Shown: in pieces, positions 1 to 9,190 of the stretch
Layout of the letters: each line of letters opens with the position of its first letter
How positions within the stretch are numbered: the stretch's first letter is position 1
Assembly (NCBI RefSeq): GCF_007197645.1
Contig: NZ_VKGK01000028.1
Span: forward strand, 1 to 64,000
DNA length: 64,000 nucleotides
Direction of reading: 5' to 3'
Source: Shewanella hanedai
Lineage (GTDB): Bacteria > Pseudomonadota > Gammaproteobacteria > Enterobacterales > Shewanellaceae
The notes under the pieces: model-generated
Told to the model about the DNA's origin: nothing
Seen by the model: only the letters and a program-made list of their open reading frames with translations
Databases searched by the model: none
Made by a program: the position numbers and the translations under genes

Positions 1-110
1 TCTTCACTCGTTGCAAGCCACATGGATGTGGTGAATGTCATTAATGCAGGAGCAATTAATGACCTTGCCTCAGGACCGCTAAACTCTCGCTGAGCGATCA
101 AATCTTTATA
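1..110. repeat. Palindrome-rich left edge, possible intergenic repeat
   Basis: Bases 18-31 form a near-palindrome (CCACAT, GG, ATGTGG). Bases 37-63 can fold as a hairpin in which the arms GTCATTAATGC and GCAATTAATGAC differ by one bulged base. The plus strand is also open from base 1 to a TGA at 91-93, so a gene tail cannot be excluded, but the 30 codons resemble no family I know. Two adjacent palindromes suggest a REP-like intergenic element. The ten-mer ATGGATGTGG recurs at 13289-13298. Confidence 0.25.
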
Positions 111-419
111 CTGATTGGTATAATACTAATAAAATGAGGGATACTGTTCTGGTACTCAAAATTAAATTCCTTTTACTGTAGATAACATAATGAGGATTAA
201 TTTGGCTCATATTTAGACGAATTTTGTTGAGCAATCTGTTACTGAATTTAGCTTTTGTTCTTAGCTTAGCCAACCACTGTCTTAAGCCTTAATTAGGCAC
301 TAAGGTCTTTCTTTGTGACTGACTTGAGTGTAATGCTGTTCTACCATAACATTTCCATCCTATCGATTAACATAGTTACCGTGAAACATCATTTAATTCA
401 ATGCTTACTGAAATACAAA

Positions 420-447
420 TTGACAATATCGCCTACATCATTATGAT
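420..447 (+). promoter_or_regulatory. Sigma70-type promoter of the purine operon
   Basis: A perfect -35 hexamer TTGACA (420-425) is followed after 16 bases by TATGAT (442-447), one base off the -10 consensus. The expected start of transcription, near 454, lies just before the riboswitch aptamer, which is the geometry expected for a riboswitch leader. This is a sequence match only. Confidence 0.6.
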
Positions 448-461
448 GCCCCGCAAGCAAT

Positions 462-535
462 GTAACCTTGTATAATCTTGGCAATATGGGCCATAAGTTT
501 CTACTTCGAAACCGTAAATTTCGAAACTACAAAGA
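462..535 (+). promoter_or_regulatory. Purine riboswitch, guanine class
   Basis: The aptamer signatures occur in order: TATAATC (471-477), the L2-type loop AATATGG (483-489), J2/3 GTTTCTAC (497-504), a P3 hairpin with arms TTCGAAA and TTTCGAA around the conserved loop CCGTAAA, and the closing ACTAC. The base that pairs with the ligand, position 74 in Bacillus xpt numbering, is C, which specifies guanine or hypoxanthine; adenine aptamers have U. P1 is weak (CCTTG with CAAAG). The expression platform is not clear: a 5-bp hairpin ending in TTTTT near 538-557 is the only candidate terminator. The downstream permease and xpt genes fit a purine ligand. Confidence 0.85.
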
Positions 536-643
536 AGCAGGGTAACAGCACCTTTTTATATCAGGCGTGTGCCCCTTTCCAAGTTTTATACTTCGTCATA
601 TTGTCATTTTAAATCAACCATATTAAGTCGTAATGGATATTTA

Positions 644-1969
644 ATGGACAAGTATTTTCTCCTTTCTGAACGTGGCGCCACCGTAAAAAACGAAATATAC
701 GCAGGTATCATTACCTTTCTTGCCATGAGTTATATCTTGGCGGTGAACCCAGCTATTTTGGGCAGTATTGATGGCATAGATAAAGGGGCTATATTTACTG
801 CAACTGCATTGTCTTCGGCGATCGCAACGTTCATCATGGGCGCGTTTTCTAAATATCCCATCATGCTGGCGCCTGGTATGTCGATGAATGGTTTCTTTAA
901 AGCCATACTACTCGGCGGCGGATTATCCTTGCTGTGGAATGAAGCACTACTGGCCATTTTCCTCTCCGGTTGTATCTATCTTGTTTTGAGCTTAACCCCT
1001 GCGCGAAAAGTGATGATAGAAGCGATCCCTGAGGATCTAAAGCTTGGGATAGCAGTGGGGCTAGGGTTGTTCGTCTCCTTCCTTGGTTTTAAAAATGCCG
1101 GCATCATTGTCAGCAATCCCATTATTCTTGTCAGCCTAGGGGACGTGTATAACCCGCAAGTCTTTATTGCCTTGTGCAGTATATTTATCGCCATCGCATG
1201 TCTGGTCAGAGACATGAAACTGGCAACGGTTATCGCATTTATCTCCTCGATTATTTTAAGCCTATTAAGCGATCATTTTCTCGGTAGTGACTTAATCAGC
1301 TTACCAACAGCAATATTCTCAGCGCCGCCAAGCCTAGCCCCCACCTTCGGTGCGATCTTCGACTTGTCGCAGTTCAGCTTACCTAAGTTGAGTGACTTGC
1401 TGTTCTTGGTCATCATTTTCTTCATTGTCGATTTCTTCGATGGGTTAAGCACCATTATTGGGGTAGGGCGTGATGCAGGGATTATTGGCAAAGATGGCAA
1501 GGTCCCCAATGCAAAGTCGGCGCTGGTGGCCGATGCTGGAGGAACCATGATCGGTGCAGTATTGGGCACAACCTCGATTACGGCTTATTCAGAGTCTGCT
1601 GTGGCATCTTCAATCGGCGCAAAGACGGGCTTGAGCGCCATTACGGTTGCAGTGTTATTTCTTATTGCGATGTTCCTGTTCCCTGTTTTCTCTATCTTTA
1701 CCGTGGCAATCGTGTCTCCGGCACTGGTGATTATCGGGATCTATATGATGAAAAATTTAGCGGGAATACAGTGGCATAAGAAAGAGTCAGCGATTCCTGT
1801 ATTTTTTATCATGGTCTTTAGCTTATTAACTTTCTCTCCTGCCAATGGTATGGCGATGGGGTTCATCAGTTACTGCTTCGTGATGCTTGTACAGGGTGAT
1901 GGCAAAAAGGTTCATCCAATTATTTACGCACTAGCACTGCTTTTTATTACTTACTTAGCACTTTCATAA
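644..1969 (+). CDS. AzgA/GhxP-type guanine-hypoxanthine permease (NCS2 family)
   Basis: Polytopic inner-membrane protein of 441 residues, probably a proton-coupled purine importer. The N-terminal run from MDKYFLLSERGAT into NEIYAGIITFLAMSYILAVNP is typical of the AzgA branch of the xanthine-uracil permease superfamily. Other family marks are the APGMSMNGFF segment, the VDFFDGLSTIIGVG segment and the SSIGAKTGLSAI region. A GTG start at 569 is open but would add 25 unrelated residues; ATG 644 matches the family start. The gene lies behind a guanine-class riboswitch and 14 bases before xpt. The C74 aptamer and the xpt neighbour favour guanine, hypoxanthine or xanthine over adenine. Substrate choice is inferred from context. 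Confidence 0.88.
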   Translation: MDKYFLLSERGATVKNEIYAGIITFLAMSYILAVNPAILGSIDGIDKGAIFTATALSSAIATFIMGAFSKYPIMLAPGMSMNGFFKAILLGGGLSLLWNEALLAIFLSGCIYLVLSLTPARKVMIEAIPEDLKLGIAVGLGLFVSFLGFKNAGIIVSNPIILVSLGDVYNPQVFIALCSIFIAIACLVRDMKLATVIAFISSIILSLLSDHFLGSDLISLPTAIFSAPPSLAPTFGAIFDLSQFSLPKLSDLLFLVIIFFIVDFFDGLSTIIGVGRDAGIIGKDGKVPNAKSALVADAGGTMIGAVLGTTSITAYSESAVASSIGAKTGLSAITVAVLFLIAMFLFPVFSIFTVAIVSPALVIIGIYMMKNLAGIQWHKKESAIPVFFIMVFSLLTFSPANGMAMGFISYCFVMLVQGDGKKVHPIIYALALLFITYLALS

Positions 1970-1983
1970 CTCTGGGGACTAAC

Positions 1984-2547
1984 ATGAACTTATTAGAAAA
2001 AACGATTCTTGAGCGCGGAAAATCAGTTAACAATATAGCCCTAGATGCGAGCAGTTTTTTGACGAAACAGATCGATATCCAACTATTAGATTGGTGTGCG
2101 ACTCAGTTCGCTGACTATTTTAAACGTGCCAACATTGATCGCATTTTAACCATAGAGAGTGGTGGGATTGCCATTTCGACATTAGTGGCGCTTAAACTTA
2201 ATGTCCCTCTGGTGGTGATGAAGAAGAAGCGCAGTATGCTTGATCCTGAAAATATGCTCACCACACAAGTTCATAGTTTTACCAAGAATGTTACTTATGA
2301 GTTGAACTGCAACGCTGATCATATTAATGAAAATGATCGTGTTTTGTTTATTGATGATGTATTAGCACACGGCAATGCTGTTGAGGGCACGCTGGATATT
2401 ATTACTCAGGTAAACGCTACCCTGGTTGGTGTTGGGATCTTATTTGAAAAGTCGTTCCAAATTGGTGCTGCTATCTTAGCTGAGAAAGGGATCGATACCT
2501 TGTCACTGGCAAAAATTAAATCACTTGAAAATGGCATCCATTTCTAG
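1984..2547 (+). CDS. xpt: Xanthine phosphoribosyltransferase
   Basis: A 187-residue cytosolic type I phosphoribosyltransferase that converts xanthine plus PRPP to XMP. It follows the Bacillus subtilis Xpt pattern (about 194 residues) rather than the shorter enterobacterial Gpt: N-terminal LLEKTILERGKSV, TIESGGIAIS near residue 58, LTTQVHSFTKN near 92, the PRPP loop VLFIDDVLAHGNA near 120 and C-terminal LAKIKSLENG. It starts 14 bases after the permease stop, so the two are probably cotranscribed and controlled by the upstream riboswitch. Transporter plus salvage enzyme under one guanine riboswitch is a coherent unit. Confidence 0.92.
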   Translation: MNLLEKTILERGKSVNNIALDASSFLTKQIDIQLLDWCATQFADYFKRANIDRILTIESGGIAISTLVALKLNVPLVVMKKKRSMLDPENMLTTQVHSFTKNVTYELNCNADHINENDRVLFIDDVLAHGNAVEGTLDIITQVNATLVGVGILFEKSFQIGAAILAEKGIDTLSLAKIKSLENGIHF

Positions 2548-2677
2548 GGTTCTGTTCTGAATTATGTAGCTGTAGGGGGATATCCATCTTCTCCTACGTG
2601 CTGTATTTCTTGAAAACCTTCTCTTTTTTTTCACAAGCCTTGTCGGCTTAATCAAACAGACAAGAATTGATATTTAC

Positions 2678-5600
2678 CTATAACTCATCACATTCAATAA
2701 TAAAACTAACTCCTTCATTAGGCCTGCTTGTGCAGTCAATGGTTCCCTTCAATTTTTGAGTGACTAGGTTATAAACAATATGCATGCCTAACCCGGTTCC
2801 TCCTTGTCCGCGTTTTGTCGTGTAAAAAGGCTCAAATACCCTTGTACTGACCTCTTCAGGCATTCCTGCGCCATTATCTGTGTATATGAGTTCAATGTGT
2901 TTATTACGCTCTACTTCAATCGTGATCTCAGCTTCTCGACTGATATCAGTAAAAGCATGGGCAATAGAGTTATCGATTAAGTTGGTGACGATTTGAGCCC
3001 AGGCTCCTGGGTAAGTTTTAAATTTAAGATTATCAGGGATAATAAGGTTAACGCGTATTTTGGCTTGTTTGATTTTAGGCGAGTTACTACTGATGACCAT
3101 TTCAATGTAGTCTTTCATGTCGATGTTCGTAACAACTCCATGTGATTGATCAACGGCAACCTGCTTAAAGCTTTTGATCAAAGTTGCCGCTCTATTGGTA
3201 TTTCGTTGTGCAACAAGTAACTGCTCATCTGATTTGTTCATGTAAACTTCAATATCTTCAGCTGTGAGTTCACCAGTTGAATACTGTTCTTTCAAGTTTT
3301 TCAAAGTATCGAGTTGCAAACTTAAAATGGTGACGCATATTCCTAATGGTGTGTTCACTTCATGAGCAAATCCTGCGACTAAATCTCCCAAAGCTGCCAT
3401 TTTCTCTGACTGAACTAGCTTTTGTTGTGTATCTTTGAGTACATCAATTGATTCCTGTAGCTCTTTTGTTCTCTGTTCGACTTTGTCTTCTAAATTTTGA
3501 TTAAGTAATTTGAGTTGAGATTGGGTTTCATAGAGTTCGTGTACATTGATTAGCACACCTGCCATTCGCAATGTTTTGCCATTGTTATCACGCGATACTA
3601 CTCGGCCTTTATTCATTACCCAAATCCATTGCTGGTTAATGTTTTTGAGTCTATATGCGAACTCGAAAATATCAGTTTTTCCATCCACACTGTTTTTTAT
3701 CAGTGCTAACAGAGCGGCTTGATCATCCTGATGAACATTATCGACGAGTTCATTAATGTTCTCCAAAGTAATGTGCTCAGGAGTGGCGAAACCATCCAGT
3801 ACATTGATTCTATTAACCTCACCACTGGCAATATTCAAATCCCAAAATTGGTCACCACTCCCCCATAACGCCATAGACAAACGCTCTTCACTTATCTTTA
3901 TTTTTTCTGCAATTTTCAATTTAAAAAGATAATGCTGGTATCTTCGGTAAAAAAAGATGCCAAGAATGGATCCGATCACAATAATATAAAGTAGAAAAGC
4001 CCACCAGGTGAACCAAGGTGCAGGTAATATTTTAATATTGATAACAGATGAACTGTCACTCCAAATATTGTCCTTATTACTGCCTTTTACCCGAAAAATG
4101 TAGTCTCCTGAAGGTAAGTTGGTATAAGTGGCATGACGCAGTTTAGCATTAGATTTAATCCAATTATTATCAAACCCTTCTAATTGATACATATATTGAT
4201 TTTGCATTGGATCGCCAAAATGTATTGCAGCAAAATCAATGGAAAAAACATAATCTAAATGGGTTAATGTTATGTCCTTGGTGGCTTCAATTGTATTGGT
4301 TAATGGTGATTGTTTTTCTGCGGTTGATATAGAAACACTTTCATTAAATAGAGAGAAGTCAGTGATGACTATATCGGGTTTTATTTTGTGTTCTAATAAC
4401 TGATCAGGGAAAAAGGCATTGAAACCATTTATACCACCAAAATAAAGTTCACCATTCTTGGTTTTATGGCTAGAAGACAAGTTGAATTCATTGCTTTGCA
4501 GACCATCATCAACATCAAAATTTTCAAATTGATTGCTGGTTACATCTAACCGTGATAACCCTTTGTTTGTACTTACCCAGATATTTTTATCATCATCCAG
4601 TAAAATACTATAGATATTGTTATTCGGTAGTCCATTATGAATGTTGTAATGTGAAAACCTCTTTGTTTTAGTATCAAAGTGATCTAAACCTTCAGTCGTG
4701 GCTATCCATAAATGATCGTTTGCAGCCGGAATTATTGCTATAACGATATCAGAAGATAAACTATTCATGTCATTGTCATCATGATGATATTGAGTGAATG
4801 AACCATCTTTCTTATTGACATGAAAAAAACCTTCATTGTATGTCGAAACCCAAAGGCGTTCCTCACCATCATTTACAATCGAAAATGTATAATTTGCTTT
4901 CTCTCCTATAGGGAAGTGATTGAATCTTTTTGTTTCAGTGTTGAACTGCCATAAACCCGTTTCGGTGCCTAACCACAATACGACATCATCAACTTCATTT
5001 TTATATTCATGTATGGAGACGACGGTTTTGAAGGTTAAACCATCATTTAATTTTTCATCTGGTCGATAATAATTGAACTGACCGCTTTCTCTATCCATGT
5101 GGCTGAGGCCACTGAAGAAACTGCCCATCCATAGTTGGTTATTGGGATCTTCATGAATAGCATAAATTCTTCCTTTTCCCAGACTTGTTTTAATTAGCGG
5201 ATTGTGTTTGTAATTAATATATTGAGACGTTTCTCGATTTAGCCCTGTTAGTTCACCATCGCCACTAAGCCACAATGTACCTGCATTATCTTCGTAGATA
5301 GAGACGGTGTACTTTTGACTAAGATTATTATCATTTCCAACACTTTGGTAGCCTGCAAATGCTTGGGGTACGCGGTCGAATATATTTGCTCCGCCGCCTG
5401 CAGTGCCTATCCATAAAAAACCATATTTATCTTCATAAATAGATAAGATAATGTTATTAGACAGTGATTTAACATTGGTTGGATCATGGTAAAAACGTGT
5501 AAAAGTATTTGTGTTAGGTTCAAATTTACTTAATCCATGGCCAGTTCCGACCCACAATACGCCAAGTGAATCTTCAAATAGACAATAATTCATATTCGCA

Positions 5601-6484
5601 CTTAAACTCGTTGTATCATTAGGATCATGAATAAAACGTACAAATGAATCATGTTCATCATCATATTTATTTAAGCCATCATTTGTCGCAATCCAAATCT
5701 CATGCTGGCTTGTTTCATAAATACTATTGATGTTATTAGCACTGATACCGGCTCGGTTGTCGGACTCATGCTGATAATGGGCCAGTTGTTTTTTATCTGT
5801 AGAAAAACGGTATACGCCGTGTTTATTTGTACCAATCCATAATCGCCCTTTGTCATCTTCGATAACTGAGGTGATATAGGCAGACGCTAGTTTTTCAGCT
5901 TCTGGAAGAGGATTTTGATACCTATCAAATGTTTTATGGTCTCTATTTTGACGAAAAAGACCTTTGTTCGTTCCAATCCATAAATGATGTTCACTATCCT
6001 CATAGATGACTTTTACCATGTGTTCAGATCCATTAAAATTGATTTTTTCAAAGGTTCCGTCTAATGGGTTAAATAAATCCAGACCTTTGTCAGTGCCTAA
6101 CCAAAGATGACCGCTGGAATCAATATATGAGGATTTTATTCTATTAGATGAGAGTAAGTTTGGTGTCTCTTTTGAATTTGAATACACTTTTGACGTATAG
6201 CCATCATAACGATTTAAACCATAATCAGTCGACAGCCAAATAAAACCTTGTTTATCTTGAACAATATCAATCACATCGCTATGTGATAGCCCATCGTTTA
6301 CCGAGAAGTGCTTAAAGTTCATTATTTTTTCAATTGGAATGTCTTTCGCTATTAATGGTTTCGATTGGATTAAAACTGTGATCAATAACAAGGTTAACAA
6401 AGGTAGCAAATCAATGTTTTTACGTCTATTTACCTTCCTAGTTCCATAGTGTGGAATGTCCATATTGGTGTATCCATTTATCAT
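2678..6484 (-). CDS. Two-component-regulator-propeller sensor histidine kinase
   Basis: A very large membrane sensor kinase of 1268 residues. After a membrane segment (about residues 25-45) comes a long periplasmic region of repeated blades (motifs such as LWIGT, IYED and GLNRYD), i.e. two tandem Reg_prop beta-propellers, then a Y_Y_Y domain (around 720-850). A second membrane helix (about 860-880) leads to a PAS-like domain, a coiled coil, an H box (FAHEVNTPLG) and an ATPase domain with N box (NLIDNSIAHA), DNGAGMP and GGTGLGMH. It has no receiver domain. Its start overlaps the upstream receiver-EAL reading frame by four bases (ATGA), so the two are translationally coupled partners. The usual ligands of such propellers are sugars or polymers; here the ligand is unknown. 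Confidence 0.88.
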   Translation of the reverse strand: MINGYTNMDIPHYGTRKVNRRKNIDLLPLLTLLLITVLIQSKPLIAKDIPIEKIMNFKHFSVNDGLSHSDVIDIVQDKQGFIWLSTDYGLNRYDGYTSKVYSNSKETPNLLSSNRIKSSYIDSSGHLWLGTDKGLDLFNPLDGTFEKINFNGSEHMVKVIYEDSEHHLWIGTNKGLFRQNRDHKTFDRYQNPLPEAEKLASAYITSVIEDDKGRLWIGTNKHGVYRFSTDKKQLAHYQHESDNRAGISANNINSIYETSQHEIWIATNDGLNKYDDEHDSFVRFIHDPNDTTSLSANMNYCLFEDSLGVLWVGTGHGLSKFEPNTNTFTRFYHDPTNVKSLSNNIILSIYEDKYGFLWIGTAGGGANIFDRVPQAFAGYQSVGNDNNLSQKYTVSIYEDNAGTLWLSGDGELTGLNRETSQYINYKHNPLIKTSLGKGRIYAIHEDPNNQLWMGSFFSGLSHMDRESGQFNYYRPDEKLNDGLTFKTVVSIHEYKNEVDDVVLWLGTETGLWQFNTETKRFNHFPIGEKANYTFSIVNDGEERLWVSTYNEGFFHVNKKDGSFTQYHHDDNDMNSLSSDIVIAIIPAANDHLWIATTEGLDHFDTKTKRFSHYNIHNGLPNNNIYSILLDDDKNIWVSTNKGLSRLDVTSNQFENFDVDDGLQSNEFNLSSSHKTKNGELYFGGINGFNAFFPDQLLEHKIKPDIVITDFSLFNESVSISTAEKQSPLTNTIEATKDITLTHLDYVFSIDFAAIHFGDPMQNQYMYQLEGFDNNWIKSNAKLRHATYTNLPSGDYIFRVKGSNKDNIWSDSSSVINIKILPAPWFTWWAFLLYIIVIGSILGIFFYRRYQHYLFKLKIAEKIKISEERLSMALWGSGDQFWDLNIASGEVNRINVLDGFATPEHITLENINELVDNVHQDDQAALLALIKNSVDGKTDIFEFAYRLKNINQQWIWVMNKGRVVSRDNNGKTLRMAGVLINVHELYETQSQLKLLNQNLEDKVEQRTKELQESIDVLKDTQQKLVQSEKMAALGDLVAGFAHEVNTPLGICVTILSLQLDTLKNLKEQYSTGELTAEDIEVYMNKSDEQLLVAQRNTNRAATLIKSFKQVAVDQSHGVVTNIDMKDYIEMVISSNSPKIKQAKIRVNLIIPDNLKFKTYPGAWAQIVTNLIDNSIAHAFTDISREAEITIEVERNKHIELIYTDNGAGMPEEVSTRVFEPFYTTKRGQGGTGLGMHIVYNLVTQKLKGTIDCTSRPNEGVSFIIECDEL

Positions 6485-8466
6485 TTTGAAAAAATGCTAA
6501 CTTGATTCTTAAGCATTAATGCTAGCGCGTCACCCGGAATTGGTTTTTCGTATAAATAGCCTTGTGCTTCATCACAACCTAACTCAATCAATACCTTCTG
6601 TTGGAGGTTCGTTTCAACACACTCTGCAATCACCTCTAAATTGAGTTTGTGCCCCATATTGATGATCATTTCTGCAATACAAGCATCCTCTTCACTTGTA
6701 TCGATATTGCGTATAAAGGAACCGTCTATTTTCAATCGATCGACTGGCAATTTTTGTAAGTAACTAAGCGAGGAGTAACCCGTACCAAAATCATCAATCG
6801 CAATCTGAACTCCGGCGTGACGTAACAGTGTTAATTTCTTGATTAATTCATCGGTATTTTTTACAGCTGTTGTTTCTGTGATTTCAAGTTCTAACTCTTT
6901 GGGGGTCATTCCCAATTCTTTGATAACACCTATGGCTTTATCAACAAAATCTTCTTCCGACATTTGTCTTGGAGAGACATTGACCGCCATTCTGATGTTA
7001 TAACCTTCAGATTTCCATTGGAGGCTTTGAGCTATTGCCGTTTTTAATATCCACAAACCAATTGGAACAATTAAACCTGAATCTTCAGCGGCTTCTATAA
7101 AATCTAAAGGATAAACCAAAGTACCATCATTTTTCTGCCAGCGCACAAGCGCTTCAACACCAATTACTTGCAGTGTTTTGTAGTCGACTTGAGGTTGGTA
7201 TAGCAAGAACAGCTCATTCCTATCCAGTGCTGTATGGAGTTCATTAATTGTCTTTAAGCGTGCTGTTAATTGAGCGTTCATCTCTTCACAGAACAAGCAA
7301 AAGCGTCCTCTATAACTCTCTTTCGCTCTCTTTAATGCAATACTAGTATTACTAAAAAACAGTTCAGCATCTTTATCTTGCTGGTTGAATACATTGACTC
7401 CTCCAGATAGCGATACAAGGATGTTGTTATTATCTATGCTCACTTTTGGTTTTAGTACATGCTGTACTTCAAGTAAGGTTCTACTGATTTGTTGATTATC
7501 TTTTAGCCCAAAAATCAAGCCAAATGTTCCTTTACCTAAACAAGCAATATACTTATTTTCGATTTCAATAGAGGACAATAGTGTAGAAATTAAAACAATG
7601 ACTCTGTCACCTATTGTCGAGCCTAAACCGTCATTGATAACATTGAAGTCATCGATGTCGATAATGACAAGGAAAAAAGGGTTCTCCTTCTCTAACATTC
7701 TTTCAGATAAATGTTTCATTAATGAAATACGATTAGGTAAATTTGTGAGTTTGTCGGTGTATGCTAAGTCTTCAATATGTTCAAACATGCTAGCGTTGTT
7801 AAAGCCTACCGCGATATTGATACCGAAAACTTTAACTAACTGCTGGTCTAAAGCACTGACAGTATTAGAGCTTTCAATAATCACAATAATTTCATTGCTG
7901 GCTGTGGTTGGGATGTAGATAAAACTAAACCCTTGAATGAAAATGCTCTTTTTCTGTAAAATTACATTCTCTATATTCTTTTCAATATGTGGTTTACCTA
8001 TGGTGGTGATAGGCTGATTGAATAAATGAGAATAATGCCCTGCAGCGGCTAAAATTGTAACTTCTTTACCTAACTCCGTTTCCTTTGAGTTTGCGCAAAT
8101 AATCCCTTCAGGCTTTATGTGCAATAAAGCGCAAATATGCGTTAATATTCCAATGGAAAACTGTTTAATGCCTCGAATTGTGAGTAAAGCAGAGGAGGCA
8201 TCAACCACCATCTCAAGTCCTTTTCGACTCGACTCTATCGTTTTGATTTGTTGGTAGGAACGTAATGCAGTGGTTAAACAGCTAAAAATAACATTACTGG
8301 TTAAGTCAGACTTCTCTCTATAGTCATTGATATCATATTGTTTTATTACCGACATTTCTGGAGCATAACCAGGTTGACCTGTTCTCAAAATGATCCGTAC
8401 ATTCATGTTATTTAACTCTTCACGAACAAACTGTACAAGTAAAAGGCCAGCATCATGACTTTCCAT
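6481..8466 (-). CDS. Downstream open frame of the split phosphodiesterase (DUF3369-GGDEF-EAL)
   Basis: If translation restarts at the ATG at 8466, a 661-residue protein results. It lacks the first half of the receiver, including the phosphoacceptor Asp, which lies four residues before this ATG. I see no ribosome-binding site ahead of it (the preceding bases are GATGTTGTA), so efficient restart is doubtful. The EAL domain occupies roughly residues 410-650 and retains EAL, DDFGTGYS and the KIDGSF segment. The 3' end overlaps the propeller kinase start by four bases. Confidence 0.6.
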   Translation of the reverse strand: MESHDAGLLLVQFVREELNNMNVRIILRTGQPGYAPEMSVIKQYDINDYREKSDLTSNVIFSCLTTALRSYQQIKTIESSRKGLEMVVDASSALLTIRGIKQFSIGILTHICALLHIKPEGIICANSKETELGKEVTILAAAGHYSHLFNQPITTIGKPHIEKNIENVILQKKSIFIQGFSFIYIPTTASNEIIVIIESSNTVSALDQQLVKVFGINIAVGFNNASMFEHIEDLAYTDKLTNLPNRISLMKHLSERMLEKENPFFLVIIDIDDFNVINDGLGSTIGDRVIVLISTLLSSIEIENKYIACLGKGTFGLIFGLKDNQQISRTLLEVQHVLKPKVSIDNNNILVSLSGGVNVFNQQDKDAELFFSNTSIALKRAKESYRGRFCLFCEEMNAQLTARLKTINELHTALDRNELFLLYQPQVDYKTLQVIGVEALVRWQKNDGTLVYPLDFIEAAEDSGLIVPIGLWILKTAIAQSLQWKSEGYNIRMAVNVSPRQMSEEDFVDKAIGVIKELGMTPKELELEITETTAVKNTDELIKKLTLLRHAGVQIAIDDFGTGYSSLSYLQKLPVDRLKIDGSFIRNIDTSEEDACIAEMIINMGHKLNLEVIAECVETNLQQKVLIELGCDEAQGYLYEKPIPGDALALMLKNQVSIFSK

Positions 8467-8526
8467 TACAACATCTAAAAAAATACATCCAATATCTGGG
8501 TTTTCCCTTAGTATCTGTTTAGCTGA

Positions 8527-8727
8527 TTAACCGCTATAAGCGTGTAAGAGTTTCAGTGGATTGTCGGAGAAGGTAAAGCTATCAAGTGCCATTTTAGTCA
8601 TGATATGAATATCTTCTTCATCATCGACAATTAGCACAAGCCAGGGAGTTACAACACTAGTTTCTTTTTTGCTGACGACCTCTTTAAAAACAAACTTGTT
8701 TAGTGCTTTATCCATGGAAAACTCCAT
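8527..8727 (-). CDS. N-terminal receiver fragment of the split phosphodiesterase
   Basis: A 66-residue fragment with the first beta strand and acidic pocket of a receiver domain (VLIVDDEEDIH) that ends at TAA 8527-8529 before the phosphoacceptor Asp. Alone it cannot fold as a complete receiver. It is the 5' part of the interrupted gene 6481-8727, not an independent gene. Confidence 0.6.
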   Translation of the reverse strand: MEFSMDKALNKFVFKEVVSKKETSVVTPWLVLIVDDEEDIHIMTKMALDSFTFSDNPLKLLHAYSG

Positions 8728-9190
8728 TTTACTTCAATGATATATCGACAGCTTTAGGTAAAGCAGCATAATTAATCCATTTATTAATAATCCGTAATAT
8801 ATAGAGTATGTGAATGCTTATCAACGTTCTATGCGTTGGTAAATAGCGGCGTTACACATATGATATGAATGAAAAAACCAAGGGGAGTTTAATTTAACCT
8901 TTAAATCAAATGGTTGTGCGTGGTAGTGGTTATTGTGCATTCATGTGCCCACCATTTTGCGTGTAATATTAATGCATTTTTTTTGAATAACATATAATAA
9001 TATATATTAATTAGCGAGCGATACGGAGAATGGTTTTTATAAATATAATCAGTTGATAAAGGCTATAGAATTTTTTGGATTATCAATACCTATTTTCCAT
9101 GGGAAATAGAACTTATATATTAAATGATGTTTGCTAATTACATTCCCAGTATATGGAAATGTAATTAGTCTTTTAATAGGGATAATTAAC
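8728..9190. other. AT-rich intergenic region, no gene seen
   Basis: About 460 bases between the split phosphodiesterase and the EamA exporter, both on the minus strand. It is AT-rich (a run of TA steps near 8990-9010) and should hold the promoter of the signalling operon in its left part. I found no open frame with a ribosome-binding site, no tRNA-like fold and no strong terminator. Confidence 0.5.

Larger units (their letters stand above)
6481..8727 (-). pseudogene. Response regulator with DUF3369, GGDEF and EAL domains, split by an in-frame TAA
   Basis: Read as one frame from ATG 8727, this encodes a receiver domain (acidic cluster VDDEED, phosphoacceptor Asp in the FLDVVME segment), a DUF3369 domain (ILRTGQPGYAPE, YDINDYREKSDL), a GGDEF-like domain and an EAL domain. 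A TAA at 8527-8529 falls inside the receiver, just after HAYSG and before SAKQIL. The 20 codons between that stop and the next ATG stay in frame and match the family, so one nonsense change explains the break. The GGDEF signature is degraded (GKGTFG), so no cyclase activity is expected. The EAL motifs (EALVRW, DDFGTGYSSLSYL) look intact, as in an active c-di-GMP phosphodiesterase. A sequencing error would look the same. Confidence 0.8.

Noticed and set aside
1273..1569. Long open frame opposite the purine permease
   Set aside because: It is antisense to a well-supported gene, with Lys/Pro/Ser composition typical of a shadow frame. The same applies to other antisense frames in adhE, glcB, aceA and the dehydrogenases.
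2566..2604. Terminator after xpt
   Set aside because: GTAGG/CCTAC arms can pair around a long loop, but there is no T tract next to the stem; too weak to list.
7240..7800. Active diguanylate cyclase from the GGDEF-like domain
   Set aside because: The signature is GKGTFG rather than GGDEF or GGEEF, so catalysis is unlikely; only the EAL half looks active.
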